Assembly: GCA_016185015.1 (NCBI GenBank)
Contig: JACPOI010000016.1
Span: forward strand, 1 to 64,000
Direction of reading: 5' to 3'
Length of the DNA: 64,000 bases
Source: Burkholderiales bacterium
Lineage (GTDB): Bacteria > Pseudomonadota > Gammaproteobacteria > Burkholderiales > Burkholderiaceae_C
Shown here: piece after piece, positions 27,051 through 36,751 of the stretch
Numbering within the stretch: position 1 is the stretch's first letter
How the letters are laid out: every line of letters begins with the position of its first letter
Made by a program: the position numbers and the translations under genes
The notes under the pieces: model-generated
What the model saw: only the letters and a program-made list of their open reading frames with translations
Told to the model about the DNA's origin: nothing
Databases searched by the model: none

Positions 27051-28568
27051 TTACTCCTCGACGAACGCTTCCTCGCGCTTGGACTTGATCGACGGCAGCA
27101 GCACGATCACCAGCAGCAGCGCCGCAGCAGCCAGCAGGCCAGCCGACAGGGGACGGGTGACCAGCACGCTCCAGTCACCGCGCGACAGCAGCAGCGCACG
27201 ACGCAGGTTCTCTTCCATCATCGGGCCCAGGATGAGGCCCAGCAGCAGCGGCGCGGGCTCGACCCCCAGCTTGATGAAGCCGTAGCCGATGACACCGAAG
27301 ATGGCCACCATCCAGACGTCCCAGGTGTTGTTGTTCGTGGAGTACACGCCGATGGCGCAGAACAGCACGATGGCCGGGAACAGCCAGCGGTAGGGAACGG
27401 ACAGCAGCTTGATCCAGATGCCGATCAGCGGCAGGTTCAGCACGATCAGCATCAGGTTGCCGATCCACATGGAGGCGATCAGGCCCCAGAACAGCTCGGG
27501 ATTGCTGGTCATGACCTGCGGGCCGGGCTGGATGTTGTGGATGGTCATGGCACCGACCATCAGCGCCATCACCGGGTTGGGCGGAATGCCCAGCGTCAGC
27601 AGCGGGATGAAGGAGGTCTGCGAACCGGCGTTGTTGGCCGACTCGGGTGCGGCCACGCCGCGGATATTGCCCTGACCGAAAGGCACCTCGCCCGGCTTGA
27701 GCTTGGTCTTCTTCTCGATCGAGTAGGCCGCGAAGGCCGACAGCAGCGCACCGCCACCGGGCAGGATGCCCAGCATGGAGCCCAGGGCCGTGCCGCGCAG
27801 CACCGCCGGGATCATGCGCTTGAAGTCTTCCTTGGACGGATAGATGTGGGTGACGTTGCCGGTGAACACCTCGCGCTTGTCTTCCGCATGCGACAGGTTC
27901 TGGATGATTTCGCCGTAGCCGAACACACCCATGGCGATCACGATGAAGCCAATGCCATCGGTCAGCTCCGGGATGTCGAAGGAGTAGCGTGCCACACCCG
28001 AGTTCACGTCGGTACCGACCAGGCCCAGCAGCAGGCCCAGGATGATCATCGCGATCGCCTTGAGCAGCGAGCCCGAGGCCAGCACCACGGCGCCGATCAG
28101 ACCCAGCACCATCAGCGAGAAGTACTCGGCCGGGCCGAACTTGAAGGCGACTTCCGTCAGCGGTGCCGCGAAGGCGGCCAGGATCAGCGTGCCCACGCAA
28201 CCGGCGAAGAAGGAACCCATGCCGGCAGCGGCGAGTGCCGGGCCGGCGCGGCCCTTGCGCGCCATCTGGTAACCGTCGATCACGGTCACCACCGAGGACG
28301 ATTCACCCGGCAGGTTGACCAGGATGGCGGTGGTGGAGCCGCCGTACTGGGCGCCGTAGTAGATACCGGCCAGCATGATCAGCGCTGCCACGGGCGGCAG
28401 CGCATAGGTGGCCGGCAGCAGCATGGCGATGGTGGCAATCGGGCCCACGCCCGGCAGCACACCGATCAGCGTGCCGAGCAGCACACCGATGAAGCAATAC
28501 AGCAGATTCTGGAAGGTGAAGGCGACGCCAAAACCCAACGAGAGGTTGTTGAAAAGATCTAGTTCCAT
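27051..28568 (-). CDS. tctA: Tripartite tricarboxylate transporter, large permease TctA
   Basis: Main membrane subunit of the TTT importer, 505 aa, about ten to twelve helices. Family hallmarks: LIGVLPGVGPIATIAMLLP near residue 35, GIYYGAQYGGSTTAILVN near 68 (the two-fold Gly-Pro-rich loops that form the site), and IPAVLRGTALGSMLGILPGG near 250. It starts 14 bp after tctB and is followed by the hairpin and tctC. The substrate (citrate or another carboxylate) is not deducible. Confidence 0.95.
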   Translation of the reverse strand: MELDLFNNLSLGFGVAFTFQNLLYCFIGVLLGTLIGVLPGVGPIATIAMLLPATYALPPVAALIMLAGIYYGAQYGGSTTAILVNLPGESSSVVTVIDGYQMARKGRAGPALAAAGMGSFFAGCVGTLILAAFAAPLTEVAFKFGPAEYFSLMVLGLIGAVVLASGSLLKAIAMIILGLLLGLVGTDVNSGVARYSFDIPELTDGIGFIVIAMGVFGYGEIIQNLSHAEDKREVFTGNVTHIYPSKEDFKRMIPAVLRGTALGSMLGILPGGGALLSAFAAYSIEKKTKLKPGEVPFGQGNIRGVAAPESANNAGSQTSFIPLLTLGIPPNPVMALMVGAMTIHNIQPGPQVMTSNPELFWGLIASMWIGNLMLIVLNLPLIGIWIKLLSVPYRWLFPAIVLFCAIGVYSTNNNTWDVWMVAIFGVIGYGFIKLGVEPAPLLLGLILGPMMEENLRRALLLSRGDWSVLVTRPLSAGLLAAAALLLVIVLLPSIKSKREEAFVEE

Positions 28569-28581
28569 GTTCTTGTACTCC

Positions 28582-29073
28582 TCAACCCGTGATGAAAGCA
28601 GGCCAGACCTGGAACTGCAGGTTGAGCAGTTTCACGAACGCACCGTAGCTGATGATGGCCAGGATGGTGGCCAGGATCAGCACCTCGCGCAGCTTGAACT
28701 TCTCGCCCGCCAGGCTGGCCAGGATGGTCAGGCCGAAAATGGCGGCGATCAGGCCCATGGCGGGGATACCGAACTTGGGCAGGCCACCGAGCAGGATGCC
28801 GAACAGCACGTTGGCACCGATGATGTAAAGCAGCGGGCGCCAGGCCATGCTGCCCAGCTTGTCGCCGGTCTCCGTCCTGGTCACAACACCCTTGAACATG
28901 ATCATCGCGCCCAGGATGGCGAGAAGGATGCCCAGCATCAGCGGGAAGTAACCGGGGCCCATGCGGGCACCGGTGCCGATGTTGTAGGTGGTTGCCCCGA
29001 TGGCAAACGCCCCACCCACGATGGTGAACATCAGGCCGGAGTAAAAATCTTTTTCACTCTTGATGAATCTCAC
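28582..29073 (-). CDS. tctB: Tripartite tricarboxylate transporter, small permease TctB
   Basis: Small membrane subunit, 163 aa with four helices (SGLMFTIVGGAFAIGATTY; GYFPLMLGILLAILGAMIMF). GTG at 29073 is chosen because AGGAG lies 10 bases upstream and it gives the usual start VRFIKSEKDFYSGL. The longer frame to 29181 has no ribosome-binding site or similarity. It heads the tctB-tctA-tctC order. Confidence 0.88.
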   Translation of the reverse strand: MRFIKSEKDFYSGLMFTIVGGAFAIGATTYNIGTGARMGPGYFPLMLGILLAILGAMIMFKGVVTRTETGDKLGSMAWRPLLYIIGANVLFGILLGGLPKFGIPAMGLIAAIFGLTILASLAGEKFKLREVLILATILAIISYGAFVKLLNLQFQVWPAFITG

Positions 29074-29263
29074 GAAATTGTCTCCTACGGGCCGCGCCCG
29101 AAACAGACGGAATTCTGCCCCGGAATAACGCTCATGCCGGATGTGGATTACACCTATGCCTCCCCCGGTAGCACGGGGCAATCAGCAGGGAATACCCTAG
29201 GTTGAGGACCGGTGTGCGCCGTGGCGGTGCATCGGTCAGGAGCTGGTCAGGCAGCGACCTGAC

Positions 29264-31054
29264 TCAGGTGAGCGGCGGCGTGGCGCCGAGCACCTCATCA
29301 ATCACCGTCAGCCCCTCGGCCACGCGCAAGGCACCCGCCAGGCGCAGCGGACGCATGCCGTCGGCCACGGCCTGGCGCTTGAGCGCCTCGATGTTGGGCT
29401 CCTTGCTGACCCTGTCCTTGAAGGCTTCGGAAATGACCAACAGCTCGTACAGGCCCATGCGTCCCTGGAAACCCGTCATGCGGCAGTCCACGCAACCCAC
29501 CGGCTTGAAAGGCTTGTAGCCGCCGCTGATGTTCCAGGGCTTGACCATCTCGGCCAGGTGCTCCCTGGTGGCCGCCTCGTCGCGCACCTTGCACTGCGCG
29601 CACAGGGTGCGCACCAGGCGTTGCGCCAGCACGCCCAGTACGGTGGCGTTGAGCAGGTAGGGCGGGATGCCCAATTCCATCAGGCGCGTGATGGCCGAAG
29701 GCGCGTCGTTGGTGTGCAGGGTGGAGAAGACCAGGTGGCCGGTGAGCGCGGCCTGCACCGCCATCTCGGCGGTTTCCAGGTCGCGGATTTCGCCCACCAT
29801 GATGATGTCCGGGTCCTGGCGCATCAGGGCACGCAGACCCTCGGGGAAACCGAAGTCCAGCTGCGGCTGCACCTGGGTCTGGTTGAAGGCAGGCTCGATC
29901 ATTTCGATCGGGTCTTCCACCGTGCTGACGTTGACCTCTTCCGTGGCCACGCGCTTCAGCGTGGAATACAGCGTGGTGGTCTTGCCCGAACCGGTGGGGC
30001 CGGTGACGAGGATGATGCCGTGCGGGCGCTTGACCAGCGCCTCCCAGCGCTGCGCGTCGTGCGGGCTGAACCCCAGCTCGGCCAGGTCCTTGACCGTGGT
30101 GTCCGGGTCGAAGATACGCATGACCATCTTCTCGCCGAAGGCGGTAGGCAGGGTGGAAATCCGCATCTCCACCTCGTCGCCACTGGGGTTGCGCGTCTTG
30201 ATGCGGCCGTCCTGCGGGCGGCGTTTTTCCACCACGTCCATGCGACCCAGCAGCTTGATGCGCGCCGTCATGGCGGTGAGCACGCCCATGGGCATCTGGT
30301 AGACCGGGTGCAACACGCCGTCGATACGGAAACGGATCACGCCCTGCTCGCGCCGCGGCTCCAGGTGGATATCACTGGCGCGCTGGTCGAAGGCGTACTG
30401 CCACAGCCAGTCCACCACCTGCACCACGCTCTGGTCGTTGGCGTCGAGCTGCTTGTTGCTCTTGCCCAGCTCCACCAGCTGTTCGAAGCTGGAGCCGGTG
30501 TTGCCGCTGCCCGACTTCATGGCCGAACGCACAGACTTGGCCAGCGCGAAGAACTCGGCCGTGTAACGCGTGATCTCGCCCGGGCTGGCGATCACACGGC
30601 GCACGCTGCGGCGGGTCTGGCGCTCCACCTCGCCCACCCAGTCGGTGATGTAGGGCTCGGCCGTGGCCACCACCACCTCGGTGGGCAGCACCTGCACCGG
30701 CAGCACGCGGTGCCGCTCGGCATAGGCCGCACTCATGGAGTCGGCCACCTTGCCCACGTCGACCTTGAGCGGGTCGATACGCAGGTAATCCAGGCCCGCA
30801 CGCCCGGCCAGCCATTGCGTGAGGCTCTCCACGTCCAGCGGCTTGTGGTCGACGGCCCGGCGGATGGACACGCTGGCCAGGCGCAGCAGCGGATGCTGGG
30901 CGCTCTCGGCCTGCGAACAGCGCGCGATGGTGCGCTGCGCCTCATCCTCGGCGATCACGCCGTCGGCCAGCATCCACTCGACCAGGCGGCGCCAGTCCAC
31001 CGGCCCCACGTGCTCGGACTTGGACAGGCTCTTGAGTTTGGGCTGGGCGCTCAT
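29264..31054 (-). CDS. GspE/PilB-type secretion ATPase, stand-alone
   Basis: Hexameric ATPase of type II secretion / type IV pilus systems, 596 aa. N-terminal T2SSE domain (about 30-180), then the catalytic core: Walker A GPTGSGKTTTL, Asp box VSTVEDPIEMIE, Walker B DPDIIMVGEIRDLETAE, His box THTND-like STLHTNDAPSAITRL, and the zinc finger CAQC...CVDC. No pilus or secretion genes adjoin it, so its machine lies elsewhere. It starts 6 bp after the stop of a methyltransferase-like gene and is co-transcribed with it, a pairing also seen in related species. Which system it powers is unknown. Confidence 0.88.
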   Translation of the reverse strand: MSAQPKLKSLSKSEHVGPVDWRRLVEWMLADGVIAEDEAQRTIARCSQAESAQHPLLRLASVSIRRAVDHKPLDVESLTQWLAGRAGLDYLRIDPLKVDVGKVADSMSAAYAERHRVLPVQVLPTEVVVATAEPYITDWVGEVERQTRRSVRRVIASPGEITRYTAEFFALAKSVRSAMKSGSGNTGSSFEQLVELGKSNKQLDANDQSVVQVVDWLWQYAFDQRASDIHLEPRREQGVIRFRIDGVLHPVYQMPMGVLTAMTARIKLLGRMDVVEKRRPQDGRIKTRNPSGDEVEMRISTLPTAFGEKMVMRIFDPDTTVKDLAELGFSPHDAQRWEALVKRPHGIILVTGPTGSGKTTTLYSTLKRVATEEVNVSTVEDPIEMIEPAFNQTQVQPQLDFGFPEGLRALMRQDPDIIMVGEIRDLETAEMAVQAALTGHLVFSTLHTNDAPSAITRLMELGIPPYLLNATVLGVLAQRLVRTLCAQCKVRDEAATREHLAEMVKPWNISGGYKPFKPVGCVDCRMTGFQGRMGLYELLVISEAFKDRVSKEPNIEALKRQAVADGMRPLRLAGALRVAEGLTVIDEVLGATPPLT

Positions 31055-31060
31055 GGGTGT

Positions 31061-31855
31061 TTACAGATCAGCAATCGGTTTGAAGCCGCGCAGCCATTTG
31101 GGCGCCGGCAGGCCCCACTGAGTCTGGATGATTTCCGCCCGCTCGGCAAGCACGGCGCGCTTCGGGCGCGACGGCGTGCGCTGGGCCAGCACCACGGTGT
31201 TGCCTTCACGCGTCGCCTTGAAGGCCCAGACCGCCTCCTTGCCAAAGGCCGAAGCGATCTTGTCCACGCTCTTCGCATAGCTGGAGGAGCGCCCGAAGAG
31301 GTTGACCGTCATGCAGCCCTCCTCCGTCAGCAGGCGGCGGCAATCGGCATAGAACGCGGCGCTGTCGAGCACCGGCGCGGCGGCCTCGTGGTCGTACAGA
31401 TCCACCTGCAGCGCATCCACCGTGCCAAACCACTCGGCTTTCTGGATTTCCTTCGCAGCGTCGGCCAGGATCACCTGCATGCGGGTCGAATCCGCCGGCA
31501 GCTTGAACCAGCCGCGGCAGGCGTGCAGCACCTGCGGGTTGAGTTCGATGGCGATGGTTTTCATGCGCAGGACCTTGGCGCAGAACTTGGTCAGCGAACC
31601 TGCCCCCAGGCCCAGCTGCACGGCCTGGCGTTTCGTCACGGTGTCCGGTTCCACAAAGAGCGTCCAGGCCATCATGCGCTGGATGTATTCGTGCACCAGG
31701 CGCGTCGGGTCCCGCGTGTCCATGGAACCCTGGATCCAGATCGAATCCAGGTGGAGATGACGGATGGGGCCTTCGTCGGAGAACTGGACTTCGGGGAGGG
31801 GGGGGTGCTTCTTGGTCAAGGTGGGGGGATTATCGCTTTGACTTTTCTTCTTCAT
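31061..31855 (-). CDS. Spermidine-synthase-like class I methyltransferase
   Basis: The 264-aa protein has a Rossmann SAM-binding fold resembling spermidine synthase (LGLGAGSLTKFCAKVLRMKT, VDALQVDLYDHEA, CMTVNLFGRS). Real spermidine synthases have a gate-keeping Asp and TYCEDVLN-like motifs that are not evident here, so polyamine synthesis should not be assumed. ATG at 31855 (MKKKSQSDNP) is chosen because the frame upstream to 31888 runs into the palindromic element. It is upstream of the GspE-like gene in the same unit. Confidence 0.75.
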   Translation of the reverse strand: MKKKSQSDNPPTLTKKHPPLPEVQFSDEGPIRHLHLDSIWIQGSMDTRDPTRLVHEYIQRMMAWTLFVEPDTVTKRQAVQLGLGAGSLTKFCAKVLRMKTIAIELNPQVLHACRGWFKLPADSTRMQVILADAAKEIQKAEWFGTVDALQVDLYDHEAAAPVLDSAAFYADCRRLLTEEGCMTVNLFGRSSSYAKSVDKIASAFGKEAVWAFKATREGNTVVLAQRTPSRPKRAVLAERAEIIQTQWGLPAPKWLRGFKPIADL

Positions 31856-31871
31856 GGTGGCGGACTCTGAC

Positions 31872-32339
31872 TGCGTCGCTTGGTCCACCCCCCACTCATC
31901 CCCCCGCCCTTCTCTACCCCCGCCGGGGTAGAGAAGGGGGCCTGGATTGGGTGGTTGGTGTTCTGGCCAGGCTTCTACGACGAGTGACGTCGCTGCCGTT
32001 TGTGAAACGCTTGCATTTCCAGCCTGCGGTCGTAGTCAAAGGCCACGGCCGCTCATGCCAACAACGGCGGCCACGAGTGACCTGCCGTAAACGATCCAAG
32101 ATTGCGCGGCGCTTCTCCGGTCTCGTTGCTGGCCGGCGCAGCCGCCAGCCGTGGCGTGCAATTTCGGCCGAGTTCTCTACGACCGTTGGCCAGCGATCGA
32201 GGCGCTCCAACCCGCACTGCGGCCTCACGTCCCGTAGAAGCGTAGCCGGCGCGCCCAGGTCAAATCAAGGCCCCCTTCTCTACCCCGGCGGGGGTAGAGA
32301 AGGGCGGGGGGATGAGTGGGGGGGCAGATCAAGCGACGC
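31872..32339. repeat. Nested inverted-repeat element, copy A
   Basis: 468 bp. Outer arms: left 31872-31948, right about 32262-32339, starting TGCGTCGCTTG and ending CAAGCGACGC. They run through CCCACTCATCCCCCCGCCC and a hairpin CTTCTCTACCCC/GGGGTAGAGAAG in each arm. Inner motifs shared with copies B and C: GGTCGTAGTCAAAGG (32028-32042) and CCCGTAGAAGCGTAGCC (about 32231-32247). No credible coding frame was found inside. It separates the methyltransferase start from the DNA glycosylase end and accounts for the whole gene-free stretch. Confidence 0.85.
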
Positions 32340-32356
32340 CAGTCAAAAACAAACCA

Positions 32357-32875
32357 TCACAACAAACCCGCCTGCGCCATGGCAGCACGCCAAGCCTCCA
32401 ACTTGCGCTCAAAACTCCAGCTCGCGTTGGCCGGGCTCGTGGAAGGCAGCTTGATCAAGGGAAAGTGCTCGACACCCAGGCTGCTGCGCACCAGCTCCGC
32501 ATGTTTGTAACTCTCCCCCCCGTTGTGCACAATCAACTGCAGTTGCGGACATTGCGCCTTGATCGCCGCAAAGTCGTTCACCTCGGCGTTGCGGATGGCC
32601 GTGTCCAGGCTGCCCTCGCGTTCGCAACTCGCGTACACGTCCCAGACACCCAGGCCGCGTGCCAGCAGCCACGTGCAACGCCGCTCGTACTCGTCCGGTC
32701 CAGGCAGCAGATGCTGCGGCCACAAGGCCTGCAAGATCTTCCAGAAGTGGTTCTGTGGGTGCGCGTAGTACTGCTGCGCCTGCAGGGACGCCAGACTCGG
32801 GAAACTGCCGAGGACAAGCAGGCGGGTATCCGGGCCCACCAGGGGCGGCAGGCCATGCAGGCGTCGAAGACTCAT
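32357..32875 (-). CDS. DNA-deoxyinosine (hypoxanthine) glycosylase, UDG family 6
   Basis: Base-excision repair enzyme of 172 aa in the uracil-DNA glycosylase superfamily; the HDG branch removes hypoxanthine arising from adenine deamination. Motif 1 reads VLGSFPSLASLQAQQYYAHP with QNHFWKIL following, and the C-terminal motif is KLPSTSPANASWSF. There are no Fe-S cysteines, which separates it from families 4 and 5. It overlaps the upstream tatD-like gene by 4 bp (ATGA). Confidence 0.85.
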   Translation of the reverse strand: MSLRRLHGLPPLVGPDTRLLVLGSFPSLASLQAQQYYAHPQNHFWKILQALWPQHLLPGPDEYERRCTWLLARGLGVWDVYASCEREGSLDTAIRNAEVNDFAAIKAQCPQLQLIVHNGGESYKHAELVRSSLGVEHFPLIKLPSTSPANASWSFERKLEAWRAAMAQAGLL

Positions 32876-33726
32876 GCCAACGATGCACTCGCCATGCGCA
32901 AGCGTGGCAAGGCGGCCTTTGCATTCTCACGCGTCTGTCGCTCCAGCGTTGCCAGGTCCAGTCCTCGCAATCCAGCCAGCACCTCTGCGATCCGCGGCAA
33001 CTCCCCTGGCTCATTGCGCCCCTGCGCTTCACCCGTCGCTCGCTGTTCCGCCGTCGTGTACAGCCAGTGCGGCGGCATGTCGGGCGCATCGGTTTCCAGC
33101 ACGATGGCTTCCAGCGGTAGTTCGGCCGCCAGCCGGCGCAGGTTCTGCGCGCGCTCGTAAGTCAAAGCGCCGCCGAAGCCGAGCTTGAACCCCAGGGCGA
33201 TGAAAGCCTGCGCCTGCTGCGGGCTGCCGTTGAAGGCATGGGCGATGCCCTGCCATGGCTTGCCATTCCCCACGGCACGCAAGCCCTTGAGCAGCATGTC
33301 CGCGGATCGGCGCACGTGCAGGATCACCGGCAAACCGTGCTGGCACGCCAGCCTGAGCTGCTCCAAGTAAAAGTGCTCCTGCCGCTCACGCAGCGGGCTC
33401 TCACACAGTTCGGGCACGAAATAGTCCAGCCCGATCTCGCCCACGGCGACCAGGTGCGGGTCGTCGCGGTGCTCGGCCAGGGCGGCGTCCAGGCGGGCCA
33501 GGTCCTCGTCCTGTGCCTGTTTCACGTACAGCGGATGGATGCCCAGGGCGTAGCTGTCGCCGAATGCATGGGCCAGGCGGCGCACGTCGGTGAAATGGGC
33601 CACTTGCACGGCGGGCAACACGCAATGCACCACGCCCCGTTCTCGTGCACGGGCACGCACGGCGGCCGCGTCGGCGGCAAATTCAGGCGCATCGAGGTGG
33701 CAATGGGTGTCGATCCATCCAGTCAT
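32872..33726 (-). CDS. TatD-family metal-dependent hydrolase
   Basis: Cytoplasmic TIM-barrel nuclease of 284 aa with metal ligands HCHLD (residues 7-11), GEIGLDY, HVR and ETDAPDM. TatD proteins act as 3'-5' exonucleases in DNA repair or quality control. Coupling to the glycosylase gene by a 4-bp overlap supports a DNA-repair role. Confidence 0.92.
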   Translation of the reverse strand: MTGWIDTHCHLDAPEFAADAAAVRARARERGVVHCVLPAVQVAHFTDVRRLAHAFGDSYALGIHPLYVKQAQDEDLARLDAALAEHRDDPHLVAVGEIGLDYFVPELCESPLRERQEHFYLEQLRLACQHGLPVILHVRRSADMLLKGLRAVGNGKPWQGIAHAFNGSPQQAQAFIALGFKLGFGGALTYERAQNLRRLAAELPLEAIVLETDAPDMPPHWLYTTAEQRATGEAQGRNEPGELPRIAEVLAGLRGLDLATLERQTRENAKAALPRLRMASASLA

Positions 33727-33843
33727 GTCGCGATGATGCCGTAAACAGGGTGAGCCCCGGGCCGTTGCGCATGCAAAAAACGGCCAGCCGTGCTACCGTT
33801 GCTTCAATGCCGCCGCGTCGGTGGCACCACCCCGGGGGTACGC

Positions 33844-34743
33844 ATGCGCCAGCCTGCCCTGTACAGCCGTTCGCCGCGTGGCCCCGCCGCCGCGCCGGAC
33901 CCGGTCTTGCCTGTTGCGGACGACACCCCTCCCGTTTCCACTCGCCGCTGGCGCGAGCGCCTGCCGCGCTGGCAGGAACAGCACTGGCGCTGGCTGGCCC
34001 TGGCCGCCCTGCTGGCGCTGATGGCACAGACCCTCTTTCCCGCCGCCCAGCAACGCCGCCTGACCCAGAAAGACATCGACGCGGCCGTGCTCAAGACGCT
34101 GGAGACGGCCAACCTGCCCTCCCCGGCGGCCCGGGCCGCGGCCGCCGTGGCCCCCTCGGTGGTACGCGTCGCGGGTTTTGTCACGGACAAGGATGGCGAA
34201 GAGAAGGAACACGGGCTGGGCAGCGGTGTGGTCATCGTGGACAGCGGCGTCATCCTGACCAATCTGCACGTGGTGGCCGGGGCCAACCGCATTGAGCTCA
34301 CCTTCCACGACGGCACGCGCTCGGGCGCCCACATGACGGGCGCGCAGATCCACAACGACCTGGCCGTGCTGCAGGCCCAGAAGCTGCCCGACGACCTGCA
34401 CGCCGCCACCCTGCGCTCCACGGCCGATCTGCAGCCCGGCGACGGCGTGGTGGCCGTGGGCTTTCCCTTCGGCATCGGTCCCTCGGTCTCCAGCGGCGTG
34501 GTCTCCGGGCTCGGGCGCAGCTTCCGCTCGCACGAGGGCAAGCAGCAGATCGGCAACCTGATCCAGTTCGACGCGGCGGCCAACCCCGGCAATTCGGGCG
34601 GGCCCCTGGTCACCATGGACGGCGAGGTGGTGGGCATCGTCACCGCCATCCTCAACCCCTCCGAACAACGCACCTTCATCGGCATCGGCTTTGCCGTGCC
34701 CATCGAGAACGCGGCTTCGGCCGTCGGCATGCATCCGTTCTGA
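33844..34743 (+). CDS. Membrane-anchored trypsin-like serine protease (S1C, no PDZ)
   Basis: A 299-aa protein with one N-terminal helix (WLALAALLALMAQTLF, about residues 57-73) and a DegP/DegS-like protease domain in the periplasm. Catalytic triad: His in TNLHVVAG, Asp in HNDLAVL, Ser in NPGNSGGPL. The frame ends soon after the protease fold (AVPIENAASAVGMHPF), so the PDZ domain found in DegP/DegQ/DegS is missing. ATG 33844 is used; an ATG at 33790 lies in the same frame. It precedes moxR by 21 bp, suggesting one unit. Confidence 0.87.
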   Translation: MRQPALYSRSPRGPAAAPDPVLPVADDTPPVSTRRWRERLPRWQEQHWRWLALAALLALMAQTLFPAAQQRRLTQKDIDAAVLKTLETANLPSPAARAAAAVAPSVVRVAGFVTDKDGEEKEHGLGSGVVIVDSGVILTNLHVVAGANRIELTFHDGTRSGAHMTGAQIHNDLAVLQAQKLPDDLHAATLRSTADLQPGDGVVAVGFPFGIGPSVSSGVVSGLGRSFRSHEGKQQIGNLIQFDAAANPGNSGGPLVTMDGEVVGIVTAILNPSEQRTFIGIGFAVPIENAASAVGMHPF

Positions 34744-34764
34744 ACAGACGCTGGAAAGGCCCCC

Positions 34765-35772
<1,008 letters not shown>

Positions 35773-35773
35773 C

Positions 35774-36751
35774 ATGAAGCCGTCGGCCGCACCCGCCCCC
35801 GAATCCGCCGAGCAGGCCCTGCGCCGGCTCGAGTGGACGGTGCTGCGCCGCCTGGACGGCCTGCTGCAGGGCGACTACCGCACCCTGTTGCGCGGCGCCG
35901 GCCTGGACCTGGCCGACCTGCGCGAGTACCAGCCCGGTGACGACGTGCGCCACATCGACTGGAACGTCACCGCCCGGTTGCAGGTGCCGCATGTGCGCGT
36001 CTACACCGAAGACCGCGAGATGAGCGCCTGGTTCCTGCTGGACCTCAGCCCCTCGGTGGATTTCGGCTCGGGCGAGCGCGCCAAGCGCGAGGTACTGGCC
36101 GACTTCGTGGCCGTGCTGGCGCGCCTGCTCACGCGCCACGGCAACCGGGTGGGTGCCGTGCTCTACAACGGTGGCATCCAGGCCGTGCTGCCGCCGGGCA
36201 GCGGACGGCGCCACGTCCTGCAGCTGATCCAGACCCTGCAAGCCCCGGCCGCGCAGGACAACAATTACCCCGGCGTCACCCGCCTGCAGGACCTGCTGCA
36301 ACACAGCGCCGCGCTGATGCGCCGGCGCAGCACGGTCTTCGTGCTCTCGGATTTCATCAGTGAAGGCGGCTGGGAACAGCCCCTGGCGCGCCTGGCCCTG
36401 CGCCACGAAGTGCTGGCCGTGCGCCTGTACGACCCGCTGGAACAGGAGCTGCCCGACCTGGGCCTGCTGCCCATGGTTGATGCCGAAACCGGCGACCAGC
36501 TGCTGGTGGACACGCACGACCCGGCTTTCCGCGCGCGCTTCGCTCAGTTGGCCGCGCAGCGCGAGGAAGCCCTGCGCCAGACACTCTCACGCGCCGGTGT
36601 GGACACTCTGGAACTGGCCACCGGCGAAGCGCTGGTGCCCGCCCTGTTGCGCTTTGCCGAGCTGCGCCGCCAGCGCAGCCGCGCGCGCTCAGCCCCGCCG
36701 CCGGCCCACCTGCGGCTGGTGCGTAGCACCCCCGCGGAGGTGTCGCCATGA
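35774..36751 (+). CDS. DUF58 domain protein of MoxR module
   Basis: The 325-aa protein has the DUF58 signature LREYQPGDDVRHIDWNVTAR near residues 50-70 and a VWA-like fold with LLDLSPSVDFGS. ATG 35774 lies 1 base after the moxR stop, and the end overlaps the VWA gene by 4 bp (ATGA), so the three are tightly coupled. The cellular target of this module is unknown. Confidence 0.92.
   Translation: MKPSAAPAPESAEQALRRLEWTVLRRLDGLLQGDYRTLLRGAGLDLADLREYQPGDDVRHIDWNVTARLQVPHVRVYTEDREMSAWFLLDLSPSVDFGSGERAKREVLADFVAVLARLLTRHGNRVGAVLYNGGIQAVLPPGSGRRHVLQLIQTLQAPAAQDNNYPGVTRLQDLLQHSAALMRRRSTVFVLSDFISEGGWEQPLARLALRHEVLAVRLYDPLEQELPDLGLLPMVDAETGDQLLVDTHDPAFRARFAQLAAQREEALRQTLSRAGVDTLELATGEALVPALLRFAELRRQRSRARSAPPPAHLRLVRSTPAEVSP

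Noticed and set aside
31856..31888. Longer start for the methyltransferase gene
   Set aside because: The extension falls in the outer arm of palindromic copy A and has no ribosome-binding site.
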